A stretch of DNA of 64,000 nucleotides, taken from assembly GCA_965240325.2 (NCBI GenBank), contig OZ251226.1:558001-622000 (forward strand). The letters are read 5' to 3'. Shown here piece by piece: positions 40,559 to 50,366 of the stretch. The stretch comes from Rebecca billardiae RCC1528 (lineage: Eukaryota; Haptophyta). A model generated the notes under the pieces. It was not told the DNA's origin, searched no databases, and saw only the letters and a list, made by a program, of their open reading frames with translations. The position numbers were made by a program, and so were the translations under genes. Position 1 is the first letter of the stretch. Each line of letters opens with the position of its first letter.

Positions 40559-42941
40559 ATGGCGACGGCGCTCGCGCAGCGCGAGGAATGGGAGCTGGGG
40601 AACCGCAGATGGATCCGCGAGAAGGTGATCGCGTTGTACGAGCGGCTCTTCGACAGCGCTGCCCCAGCCGGCGCGTATGCACCGCTCCCGGAGGAGTTCT
40701 GGCGTGAGCTGCTGCTGCTCAAGGTGAATCGGCTGTGGCTCTTCCAGCGCGTCGTTGCGATGTCGGAGGAGGACATCCTCGGCGGGACGAAGCCGCTTTT
40801 TCGGGATATCCTGCTGCGCTGTCGCGTCGCGCTGCACTCGGACGACGAGCTGCACGCCGCCCACGCCCTCGAGATGCTCAGCGCGATGCTGAGCGGCCTG
40901 GGCATGAAGTCGTTCGCCGATCCCGGCTCGGACACGCTCGAGGTGTTCTGCGGGATCCAGCAGGTGGACCCGGTGATGCGCGACCTGCTCGGCTCGCTCG
41001 TCCGCTTCCTGCGCTCCGACCACATGGAGCGCCGTGCCGGCGCGCTGCAGTGCCTGCTCACGCTCGCGACGCTCACGACCAACATCAACCAGAACATCCT
41101 GACCGAGTTCATGATGGCCGAGGACGTGGTGCGCGAGGTGTTCGGCATCCTGCACGCGGCGGAGCCCGGCTCGGAGGTGTTGTGCGAGCAGGCACGCCGC
41201 TGCGCCGCGCCGCCGCCGCCCGCGCGCCGCCCTGCCGCCGCCATCGTGCGCGAGCGCGTGGCGCGCGCGCAGCCAGCGGGTTTGCTTACGCCCTGGCCGA
41301 GCGCTCACGCGCGCGCCTCGCGCCGCGCGCGCCGCCGCGCAGGCGCTCAAGCTGAGCGTGCTCATGAGCTGCTACCAGAAGTACGAGTCGTCGAACGCGT
41401 ACCTGCGCGTGCTCCGCGGCGCGCAGACCGTCCCGCAGCTGCACGCGCTCCTCCAGCCCGCCGTGCGCAAGCTGAGCGAGTGCACTGCCGTCTGCATCGA
41501 GGGTCCGGCCGCGACCGAGCTCACCGTCACAGGCGCAGTCGTGTGGGCGCTGCAGCGGGGGCTGGAGGTGCTCACGCTCGACGAGCTGATGGGCGAGCGG
41601 CGCGTGACGATCGACTCCGCGCTGCAGATTTCCACGCGCTCCGCCATGTACGCCGCCCTGCTCACCGCGTACGAGGCGGTCACGGGCAACCCGGCGCTCG
41701 TGGCACAGGCCTTCTACAGTGCCGCGGGGCAGGCGGACGTGTCGGCCCTGGGGAACGGGCACGCGCGCGCCAAGCCGGCCGAGGCGAGGAGCGCGGCGGG
41801 CGGCGCGGGGGCGGGGGCGAACGGCAAGCCCGCCCTCGCCAACGGCGACGCGAGCCCGCAGCGCGCGGCCGACGCGCCCGCCGCTCCGGCCGGCTCGATC
41901 GCCGAGCCGCTCTCGGATCGGGCGACCGTGCACTGCGCGGCGCTGAGGCATGTGCTGACGCTGGCCTCGCTCGTCTCGCTCGAGGTGAAGAGGCCGGCGG
42001 CTGTGTCCGAGGCGCACCTGTGCATGCTCACGCTGCTCGCGGCCGCGTCCACGCAGCAGGCGGTGCGCGTGATGCACGCCTCCAACCTCGGCGGCAATCT
42101 CGAGATCTGGCGCGTCGAGCGCACGACGCCGGTCGCGCGGCGCACGGCGCGCAACGCGACGCTCGCGAGCGCCATCTATGAGGTGGTCACGCTGATGCTG
42201 TCGCAGAACATCCGGAACCGCGCGGTGCCCACCGACGCGTTCCAGGCGGCGCTGCTGCTCACGCAGCGCCTGATGGGCTGGGAGCAGCAGACCTCGACCA
42301 AGCTCGCCGACGTGCCGTGGCAGCAGCTGTGGATGGCGGTCGTGAGCAGCCTACTGCACATTGCGCCTCTGCTGGAGGAGGCGGAGGGCGAGGCGCGGAG
42401 CACGCTCAACGCGCTGTGCCACAGGGTGCGCCGCCGCGCACGGCGCGCGGCGCGGCGCGGCGCGGCGCGGCCTCGCTCATGCCCCTCGCCGCCCCCGCGC
42501 CCCCGCCCACCGCAGCACCTGCTCGTGATGAACATGGTGCTGGTGCACGGCGCGTCCTTCTTGCCGCAGGCGGCGCTGCAGCAGCAGTTTGCGTACGAGG
42601 TTGTCAGGCTGCACGTCGACTTCGAGAAGCTGTTCGACGTGGGCAAGCGGTGCGACCCGAGCGGGCGGCTCAAGAAGGCGCTCGCGCTCGTGCAGCGCAT
42701 CATCGTGATGACCCTCGAGCGGCTCGACGGGCCGTCGCACTCGCAGTCGCAGGTGATGAGCGCGCTGCAGGAGCTGCAGCTCGAGGTCGAGCCGCAGATG
42801 GCCGCGTCGCTGCACAAGTGGCAGCTCCCGCCGGAGAACCCGACGCACGTCTCCTTCTTCCAGGCCGTGAGCAGGCAGCTCATCTCGGGCTACCGAACCG
42901 ATGGCACGCTCGAGCTCGCTGGCGGAGCGGCGCAGGGCTGA
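40559..42941 (+). CDS. ARMH3 (C10orf76)-like armadillo protein, DUF1741 (3 exons)
   Basis: Predicted exons 40559-41191, 41343-42425 and 42516-42941 (713 aa). All junctions are phase 0; intron 1 appears to use a GC donor (CAG|GCACGC), though a GT donor at 41176 (GAG|GTGTTG) would also keep frame. Joined, the protein reads PEEFWRELLLLKVN, TLATLTTNINQNIL, LSVLMSCYQKYESSNAYLR, and near the end VLVHGASFLPQ followed by YEVVRLHVDFEKLFD, the last resembling the DUF1741 end of animal ARMH3. Animal ARMH3 binds the Arf-GEF GBF1 and PI4KB at the Golgi. A low-complexity Ala/Gly insert lies in the middle of exon 2. An in-frame ATG at 40454 would add 35 residues. Confidence 0.75.
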
Positions 42942-43464
42942 GCGCCTGGCCCGGGGCGGTCCCGCGCCCACGGCCCACCGTGGCCCACGTCGGACGTGGC
43001 GCGTGCTGCACCGTCTGAGTCAGAGTGAGGTCTACGGAGCAGCACAGTGACAGTGTCTGCAGTGAGCACGCAGCAGCAGCCTCACAGACGATCATCGGAC
43101 TTGGCAGCGGGCCGCACGTGACAGCGCCAGCCTGTGCTGAGCGCGTTGGCTGTTGCTTATATGACGCATCATCAGCTGAGGGTGGACATATCGAAGTTGT
43201 CAGGTCGCAGCTGTCGCAGCTGTCGATGGCCTCGATCAGTCGATGGGCGCGGCGGCAGGCTGCAGCCGCGCCGATTTTCGACGTTGTTGGAGAAAATAAT
43301 CCAAAATAATTCCGCGTCGCGAATCGGGACGACGAAGCGACCGACCGACCGTTGACCGTCCTCAATTTTCGAGCGCTCGCTGCTGCTCGCACGAGGTGGT
43401 CGTTTGAGCTGCTCGAACGGCGACACGCGCTCGAAGCCGCACACGCCGAGCGCAGCTGTCTGAA
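42942..43464. other. Intergenic region
   Basis: 523 bp between ARMH3-like and SNF2 genes; no gene or strong motif seen. Confidence 0.5.
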
Positions 43465-46464
43465 ATGGCATCGGACGACGGGCGCAAGGGTCTTGGGCTC
43501 GAGCGCGACTGCTCCGCCGCGCTGCGCGTGCCGTGCCTCCCGCCCGACGCCCCCGCCGCGCCGACCCCCGCCGACATGCTGCTGCCGTTGCGGCCGCATC
43601 AACAGCGCGCGCTGCACCGCTGTCTGCTGATCGAGCGCGACGGCTCGCTGCGCGGCGAGTTCGGCGTGACGCGCCGCACGCTCGAGGGTGAGGTGAGTGT
43701 CGACTACACCAGCCGCGGCGGCGTGCTCGCCGACCAGGTGGGCATGGGGAAGACGGCGACGGCGCTCGCGCTCGCTCTCGCCTCTGAGGAGCCCGGCCCG
43801 ACGCTCGTCATCGCGCCGTCGCACCTGCTGCACCAGTGGGCCGACGAGGCGCGCAAGTTCGTGCGGCCGGATGCGATCCCTGTGATCGTCGGCGCCGACG
43901 CGCTCGCCGCCACGCCCGCCTCCAAGCTCGCCGGCACGCGCGCGCTCGTGCTGGTCGACGTGCAGCAAGCCGTGGGCGCCGACCGGCTGTGGTACGACTT
44001 CCGCCGCGTCTTCCGCGAGCCGGGCGCGCGCGAGCTGTGCGTGAGCGAGGAGAAGCGCGCCTTGTACCGCGCGTGCGCCGGCTTCTGCGTCAAGTCGCCC
44101 AAGGGCCCGTGCTCGTACACCGGCTGGGTGTACACCGGCGCGCTCTTCGAGCCGGCCGTGCCGTGGCGGCGCGTCGTGTTCGACGAGGTGCAGGACCTGG
44201 TCCGGGAGGGCTCGGACTCGCAGAAGTGCCTGCTGCAGCTGACGCGCACGGCGCGCAGCGTGTGGCTGCTCTCGGCCACCCCCTTCCCGCACGGCAACGC
44301 CTCGGTCCACGCCAACCACGAGCTGCTCGGCCTGACGCGGCTGCGCCTCGACGTGGAGCAGCAGGCCGAGCTGCCGGACGCGCATCCGTTCGAGGCCATC
44401 AAGCGCAAGCTGTACATCCGCTCGCCCGGCCGCGTGCGCGCGGAGGCGGTGGAGGCGAGCGCGCGCGTGGAGCACGCCACGCTGCGCGTCGAGACCAACG
44501 AGATCGAGCGCCACTTCTACCAGGCCGCGCTCGCCGAGGCGCGCGAGCACGCGGGCGGCGCCGCGCCGCCGGGCTTTGGCGCCGCGTGGGAGCCGCTGCG
44601 GCAGCTGACTTGCCACCCGGAGGCGAGCGCGGCGGTGCGCGAGGCGGCGGGCGGCGACGACGGGTTCTCGTCCGTCGGGCTGCGCTCGTTCGCGCGGCGC
44701 ACGCTCGACGAGTCCCGCACGCGTGCGCGCGCGCTCAAGATCGAGGCGGGCGCCGCGCGCGACGCGCTCGCCGTCACCGAGCGCTCGCACCGGTGCGCCG
44801 CGGCGCTGCTCAACGTGCGCGCGAGCGGCGCGTCGGTCGCGGCGTACTTTGGCGGCGGGGCGGGCGGCGCGGAGGCGGGTGGGACGGGCGCGGACGAGCG
44901 GGTGCGGCTGACCGTGCACGACCTCCTCTGCCCCGACGCCGAGCGCTGCGCCAAGCGCCGCTTCACGAACCCGGCGGGGCTGATGTCGTGCAAGGCAGTG
45001 CGCATGCGGCGCGTGCTCAGCGAAGAGGCGCGCGCGCGCTCGATGCCCGAGTTCCTCGTGGGCGGGCCGCAGGTGGAGGCGTACGTGCGGCAGGAGCTCG
45101 GCGCGGACGGCGCGCTGCAGCACTACGCGCACGTCACCGCGCAGACCGCCGACTCCAAGCGGCGCGCGTGCCACGCCCTCGAGGCGGAGCTGCAGCGCAC
45201 CGCGGCGCGCGCGGCCGCCCTCGACGCGATGCTCGGAGGGCTGGCCGACGCGCCCGACGCGCCCACCGGCCTCGAGCTGCAGTACGGCGCGAAGCCTGCG
45301 GCGCTGGTGCGCTTCCTGCGCGAGCTGCACGCGCGCGAGCCCGGCGCCAAGACCATCGTCTTCTCCATGTGGCACGACGTGCTCCGCCTCGTCTTCCAGA
45401 CGCTGCGGCGGTGCGGGCTGCGCGCCGCGATCCTCGACGGCGGCCGCGACCAACTCAAGGCGGCGCTCGACGCGTTCTGCGAGGGCGGCGCGGGCGGGAC
45501 CGACGTGCTGCTCATGTCCGCCAAGGCGAAGGCCTCCGGCGCCAACCTGCAGGTCGCGACGCACGTCGTGCTCCTCGACCCTGCGGGGCTCACCGCCGAG
45601 CACGGCGCCGCGTTGGAGGCGCAGGCGATCGGCCGTGCCGTGCGCATGGGCCAGGAGCGCGCGGTGACGGTCACGCGCTTCTGCGTGGGCGGCACGCTCG
45701 AGCCCGCGCTGATCGAGCAGATCGGCGCGGCGAGCCGCGCGGCGGAGGCGCGCGCGGACGACGGCGGGTACGTGTGCGAGGCCGCGGGCCGCGCGCTCCC
45801 GCCGGACAGCGGCGACGACGCCGACGCCGACTCGTCCGAGGTCGAGATCGTGCTTGCGCGCACGGCCGAGGAGAGGGAGGGGGCCAAGTGGCGCGAGGCG
45901 GAGGCGAAGGGCGCGATCGTCGAGGTGGGGATCGGCGCGGAGGACGACGAGGCGGAGCTCGAGAGCACACCCGACGCGGGGCCCGGCGGCATGCGCGCGT
46001 GCGCCGACCACCAGCCCGCCGAGCAGCCCGCCGCGAAGCGTGTCAAGCTCGAGCCTCAGCCGCTACCGTCGTCCGAGCCCGCCGCACCCTCGCCTGACCA
46101 CGCGCCGCCGCCGCCACCGCTCTTCGAGAGCCAGGAGGCGGCAGCAGCCACGCCTGAGGTGGGGCCGGCGGGTACACCTAGTGCCACGCTCGGCGGCACG
46201 ATGCGCATCACCATCGAGTACATCACGCCCGGCCCGCGCGGCCGCCCGCAGCGCAGCACGCACGTCGCCACCGCGCGCGCGGACGAGCCGCTTGCCACGG
46301 CGCTCGCCGGCTTCGAGCGGCGCGTTGGCTGGGCGGGCGGCTGCGAGTACTGGCTCGAGGGTGCCGGCGGCAAGCGCCGGTCGGTGCGCACGTGTGAGAC
46401 GCCCGCGAGGCTGGGCATCGGTGAGTACCAGCGCATGCACGCGGGGGAGGTGATTGAGCTCTGA
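43465..46464 (+). CDS. SNF2-family ATPase/helicase with SUMO-like C-terminal domain
   Basis: A 999-residue, apparently single-exon protein. ATPase lobe 1: GGVLADQVGMGKT (motif I, residues 85-97), TLVIAPSHLLHQW (Ia), VVFDEVQDL (motif II, 237-245; DEVQ in place of DEAH) and WLLSATP (III). Lobe 2: KTIVFSMWHDVL, LMSAKAKASGANLQVATHVVL (V) and EAQAIGRAVRMGQERAV (VI, Q-x-x-GR-x-x-R-x-GQ). The long insert between the lobes recalls the HLTF/SHPRH/RAD16 group, but I see no RING finger. After an acidic linker, residues about 910-999 look like a ubiquitin/SUMO-like fold (MRITIEYITPG ... ETPARLGIGEYQRMHAGEVIEL). An AATAAA lies 16 bp after the stop. Such enzymes remodel chromatin or repair intermediates; the target is unknown. 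Confidence 0.85.
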   Translation: MASDDGRKGLGLERDCSAALRVPCLPPDAPAAPTPADMLLPLRPHQQRALHRCLLIERDGSLRGEFGVTRRTLEGEVSVDYTSRGGVLADQVGMGKTATALALALASEEPGPTLVIAPSHLLHQWADEARKFVRPDAIPVIVGADALAATPASKLAGTRALVLVDVQQAVGADRLWYDFRRVFREPGARELCVSEEKRALYRACAGFCVKSPKGPCSYTGWVYTGALFEPAVPWRRVVFDEVQDLVREGSDSQKCLLQLTRTARSVWLLSATPFPHGNASVHANHELLGLTRLRLDVEQQAELPDAHPFEAIKRKLYIRSPGRVRAEAVEASARVEHATLRVETNEIERHFYQAALAEAREHAGGAAPPGFGAAWEPLRQLTCHPEASAAVREAAGGDDGFSSVGLRSFARRTLDESRTRARALKIEAGAARDALAVTERSHRCAAALLNVRASGASVAAYFGGGAGGAEAGGTGADERVRLTVHDLLCPDAERCAKRRFTNPAGLMSCKAVRMRRVLSEEARARSMPEFLVGGPQVEAYVRQELGADGALQHYAHVTAQTADSKRRACHALEAELQRTAARAAALDAMLGGLADAPDAPTGLELQYGAKPAALVRFLRELHAREPGAKTIVFSMWHDVLRLVFQTLRRCGLRAAILDGGRDQLKAALDAFCEGGAGGTDVLLMSAKAKASGANLQVATHVVLLDPAGLTAEHGAALEAQAIGRAVRMGQERAVTVTRFCVGGTLEPALIEQIGAASRAAEARADDGGYVCEAAGRALPPDSGDDADADSSEVEIVLARTAEEREGAKWREAEAKGAIVEVGIGAEDDEAELESTPDAGPGGMRACADHQPAEQPAAKRVKLEPQPLPSSEPAAPSPDHAPPPPPLFESQEAAAATPEVGPAGTPSATLGGTMRITIEYITPGPRGRPQRSTHVATARADEPLATALAGFERRVGWAGGCEYWLEGAGGKRRSVRTCETPARLGIGEYQRMHAGEVIEL

Positions 46465-46542
46465 TCGCAGGTCACAGACAATAAAGAGCGTGCGCATCAC
46501 GCGCGCGCGCCGCTCATGCACGCTGTCGGTCGGCGGACATAC

Positions 46543-48124
46543 ATATGGCGGGCCGTAGGTCCGCCCCTTCTATCTCGCCTGCCTGAGCTGTGCGTACCTC
46601 TTATGGCGGGCCGTAGGTCCGCCCCTTGTAGTGCCCGGGGAAAAGATAAGAAAAAGGAAAAGAATAAAGAAAATCGCCCCGCAAAGAATTAAGAAAAGAA
46701 AATCGCCTGCTCACCGGGCGCCCTCGCAGCTCCCACTGGGGACGCTCGGCCGAAAAAGGTGTCGGCCATGGCGCGGAGCGCGTGGGCGGCGCGCGCCAAA
46801 TACAACGCCGGCGCGGACATCGTGAGAGGATTCTTTAGACGGGCTTTCGCCCGATTCGCGATTGCTGCCCTCGTCGTCTCGCGTGCAGGTCGAACGAGGG
46901 CCAAAGTCGACGCGTTTGGAGGTACGCTCGGCGCGTCGACACGATCGTGCGACCTGGGGCGGTCCTCGCCCGACTTGCACGTCGAGCGCTCGCACGGGCC
47001 ATAGTAGCCAGCGCTGCGCACGACAACCACCTCACGCGATCCACCGCCGCGCGTCGGGCTCGGTGCGGAAAGGCCCTCATCACGAGGTCTCTCGCGGGCG
47101 GGAAGCGCCATCGCACGCGACGCAAGATTTGGCGCGGCCTTCTGAACTCGATCCGGAATCCGCGCACCGGACTGTGGGTCGCGGTCCCTCGACCCTCAGC
47201 CGCCAGCCCACGTCCGACCTGCATGGCGTCGACGGTGACCAATGCGACGGAAGCGCAGCGCCAACGGCGTACGACGCGCAGCAGACGCGCCTCCCGGGTC
47301 TGTCGCCGTGGCAGCAACCGCGTCTTCGCGAGCTGGCGACCCTCGCCGCAGTGCGACACAGACAACCCCGTGATGCCATCCGCAGAGAGATGAATCGTCG
47401 AGCATGCAACATCGCCGCGTCATCCTCGTCCATGGCGCAGGCGCTGCGGGACGAGGCGGAAGTCGTCACGCCGGTGACGGATGCGCTGCGATTCGTGTGC
47501 CTGCGTGAGCAGCTCGTGCCCACTCTCGATCGCGAGTGGTACACGCTGTCGCTGTGCGCGCGCGCGCGCACAACCAACATGTCCTCGTGCCGCCAAACAT
47601 GCGGGCTCCAGACCTGTCGAAGAGGCAAAGAGCGACGACCGCGTGAACATCAACGCGCTCGTGCTCAGCGTGGCGGCAGTGTACGACGTCAACGCGACCT
47701 GCGCCGAGCCAATCATGCCCGGAGCGGACATCGGCAAGCGTCCTCGCGACGACCGCTCTCGGCTGGCGGCAGCAGGACATGCACACGATCTACTCTGGCG
47801 GCTTCGTCGGTGGCGAGGCGCTCGATTACGCCATCGCGGTCGAGATGCGGCACATACAGCGCGTACCCGCGCTCGCGCGGAGCAACGGGCTACCCGCCCC
47901 GCCCCGCGTGCTGCACATTCCCTCGTGGGTGTCGGCCTCGCTGATGCGCACGAATAACGCGTACCGCACCGCGTGGGAGAACTTCACAGGCCTGTCACTG
48001 GTCCGACTGTCCGTCACCCGGCCACGAGCGAATGCTGTGGAAAGACGCGAACCCGCAGAGGAAACATTGCGCGACAGCACTGGCACGGCCCGCCGACCCC
48101 CCCGCCCGCCACGGCACAGTTTAG
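46543..48124 (+). repeat. 1.5-kb interspersed repeat (TE-like), copy 2
   Basis: Inverted counterpart of 7033-8592, 38 kb away. Its 5' end has a duplicated GGCGGGCCGTAGGTCCGCCC (about 46544-46571 and 46603-46630). The longest frame (46862-47944) has conserved segments shared with copy 1, such as TPVTDALRFVCLREQLVPTL, but also arginine-rich shadow sequence, and a second frame (47779-48159) has IYSGGFVGGEALDYAIAVEM. The same segments sit in different frames in each copy, so both look frame-damaged. Family unknown. Confidence 0.7.
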
Positions 48125-48287
48125 TACTATTCAGGCAGCCTTTATTTATAGGATCTTAATACGTCTGTGCAGTGTGCTGCTGCCAAGTGCCATGGATATG
48201 ATATCCATGGATGACGATGATATAGACAGTAGTGCCTTGCTGCCCTTGAAGCGGGCCGCTTGGGTTCGTCGGGAACAATCCGGGCCA
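48125..48287. other. 3' flank of flavoprotein gene
   Basis: Short AT-richer spacer between repeat copy 2 and the flavoprotein stop; nothing else visible. Confidence 0.4.
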
Positions 48288-49985
48288 TCACTGCATTTTC
48301 TTCCAGGTCGCACGGATGTAGCCAAGCGCGGCACCCATGGTCGATTCCCCCACCGTCGGGTACGGGTGGATCACGCGCGCGATCTGGCCGATCCCCACGC
48401 CCGCCTGGATGGCGAGCGTGAGCTCGTGAATCAGGTCGCCCGCGTGCGCCGCCACGATGGTGCCGCCAAGGATTCTGTCCGAGCCCTTGGCGCACGTGAT
48501 CTTGACGAAGCCCTCGTTCTCCGAGTCGAGGATCGCACGGTCGTTGTGCTCCAGGGTGGCGGTGTACGTGTCGTACGCGACACTGCGGATGCGCGCGCAC
48601 CGCACGGCGTCACGGGTTGGCATCGCCGCGTGCGGGCGGCGCGCTGCGGCTCGCGTGATGGTGGGGGGGGGGGGGGGCAGTGTGCGCACGTGCGCGCACC
48701 CTTGTGCATCGAGACCGTGCTCGTAGTCTCCGACGTGCGCGACCTCAGGCATGGTGTACGTGCACCACGGCACGACGAGCTTCGACAGCCCCCACTCGTC
48801 GCCGAAGAGCGCGTTCTGCACCGCCATCTTGGCCATCTCGCCCGACATGTGCGTAAACTGGAAGGCGTGCGCGACGTCGCCGACGGCGAAGATGTTCGGG
48901 TTGGTGGTGCGGAGCAGGTCGTCGATCTGGACGCCGCGCTTCTCGTCGTACTGCACGCCCGCCGCCTCGAGGTTGAGCCCGCCCACGTTCGGCTTGCGCC
49001 CCGCCGCGACCAGCAGAGCTTCGCACGTGACCGTGCGCTCGGCGCCCTCCTTGGTCACGCAGTCGAGGGCAATTTCCGGAAACGTCCCGCCGTCGGCGGT
49101 GGTCGTCGTCTTGCCGGTGAGGTAGGCCTTCTTCACGGTGGTGTTGAGCGAGACGTCCAGGCCGTCGCGCACGAGCGCGTCGGCCACGAGCTGCGCCGCG
49201 TCCGCGTCCTCCTTCGAGAGCAGCTTGGGCCCGCGCACGAGCACGCTCACGTGCGAGCCGAAGACGGCAAAGCACTGCGCCATCTCGAGGCCGATCGGCC
49301 CGCCGCCGATCACGACCATGCGCGGCGGGAGCGAGGTGAGGTTGTACAGCGTCTCGTTGGTGAGGTAGGGCACCTCCGCGTACAGCGGCGGCGCGATCGG
49401 GCTGCCACCCGTCGCGATCACCGCCTTCTTGAACCGGATCTCGAAGGGCGCCGACGCGTCGGACGTCGGCGTGATGCGCACGCTCGTCGCGGACGTGAAC
49501 TCGGCGGTGCCGCCGAACATGTGCGTGCCGGCCGCGGCCGTGCCGGCGTACGAGTCAGCCGGCGCGATCGCCGCGCGCAGCCGGCGCGTGCGCGCCATGA
49601 TCTCGCCGAAGCGCACCTCGACCTCGCCGGAGATGTGCACGCCGAACGAGCCTGCGTTGCGAACCTCCTTGATGGCGCGCGCGCTGCGGATGAGCGCCTT
49701 GGACGGGACGCAGCCGACGTTGAGGCAGTCGCCACCGGCTAGGTGCTTCTCGATCAGCGCGGACTTGGCACCACGCCTCGCCGCCTGCTTGCTCGACACG
49801 AGCCCGCCCGCGCCCGCGCCGATCGCGACCAGGTCATACACGTCGTGCGGCGTGGGGTTGACCCAGTCCTTGGGCGCGACGTTGTTGAGGAGCGTCGCGT
49901 TGTGCTCGTCGAGGGGGGACACCTTGAGCTCGCTGGATGCGCGCGCGGCGTGCTCGGGGTCGCCGGCCTTCCACGGGGAGGTCAT
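48288..49985 (-). CDS. Mercuric-reductase-like class I pyridine nucleotide-disulfide oxidoreductase (2 exons)
   Basis: Predicted exons 49985-48700 and 48582-48288 (526 aa). Splicing removes a segment with a 16-base G/C homopolymer and joins GLDAQG to VAYDTYTATLEHNDRAI, a block conserved in MerA/YkgC-like flavoproteins. Domains in order: FAD Rossmann motif YDLVAIGAGAGG (50-61), the redox-active disulfide GGDCLNVGCVPSK (C87/C92), NAD(P)-binding VVIGGGPIGLEMA, FAD-binding NIFAVGDVA, and a dimerisation domain containing IHPYPTVGES instead of the HPTxxE of lipoamide dehydrogenase. It lacks the C-terminal Cys pair and N-terminal HMA domain of true MerA. The substrate is therefore unknown. No clear targeting peptide. 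Confidence 0.88.
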   Translation of the reverse strand: MTSPWKAGDPEHAARASSELKVSPLDEHNATLLNNVAPKDWVNPTPHDVYDLVAIGAGAGGLVSSKQAARRGAKSALIEKHLAGGDCLNVGCVPSKALIRSARAIKEVRNAGSFGVHISGEVEVRFGEIMARTRRLRAAIAPADSYAGTAAAGTHMFGGTAEFTSATSVRITPTSDASAPFEIRFKKAVIATGGSPIAPPLYAEVPYLTNETLYNLTSLPPRMVVIGGGPIGLEMAQCFAVFGSHVSVLVRGPKLLSKEDADAAQLVADALVRDGLDVSLNTTVKKAYLTGKTTTTADGGTFPEIALDCVTKEGAERTVTCEALLVAAGRKPNVGGLNLEAAGVQYDEKRGVQIDDLLRTTNPNIFAVGDVAHAFQFTHMSGEMAKMAVQNALFGDEWGLSKLVVPWCTYTMPEVAHVGDYEHGLDAQGCAHVRTLPPPPPTITRAAARRPHAAMPTRDAVRCARIRSVAYDTYTATLEHNDRAILDSENEGFVKITCAKGSDRILGGTIVAAHAGDLIHELTLAIQAGVGIGQIARVIHPYPTVGESTMGAALGYIRATWKKMQ

Positions 49986-50366
49986 CTCGCGCGCGGGCGA
50001 GAAGGAAAGCCCGACGACGGCACGACGCAGGGTGGGCGCGGGCCAGACGGGCGCCGACCAGTGCGAGACCGTTCGGCGTTGGGCCGGACCTTTCGCCGAA
50101 AGATCGGGTCATGATTGATGACAGTACTGGTACAGTTTACTAAGTATAAGAGACGCACACAGCTCAGGCAGGCGAGATTGACAGTAGGATCAGGGACAGT
50201 CACAAGGTCTGGCACAGCTTCTGACCATCAGTCTCGGCGACGCTGGTAACACTGTCCATGAAGTGCATGCAGCGACTAGCTCCGTGCTGACAACGGCATG
50301 GAACGCGAGCGAAGTTCAAACAACATCATGTGACACGATGCATCATCAATGATGTAGAGCTTTGCA
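49986..50366. other. Intergenic region containing repeat C
   Basis: Contains the full-length repeat C copy at 50131-50182 and little else. Confidence 0.5.
50131..50182 (+). repeat. Dispersed repeat C, full copy
   Basis: 52 bp identical to 62238-62289 except one base (TATAAG versus AATAAG); the core also occurs at 36594-36620. All three copies are in the same orientation. Confidence 0.85.

Noticed and set aside
42880-46011. 1043-residue minus-strand reading frame
   Set aside because: Antisense to the SNF2 gene, whose motifs are clear; composition is that of a shadow frame.
43836-46097. 753-residue plus-strand frame inside the SNF2 gene
   Set aside because: Same-strand shadow in another frame, Arg/Ala-rich, no motifs.
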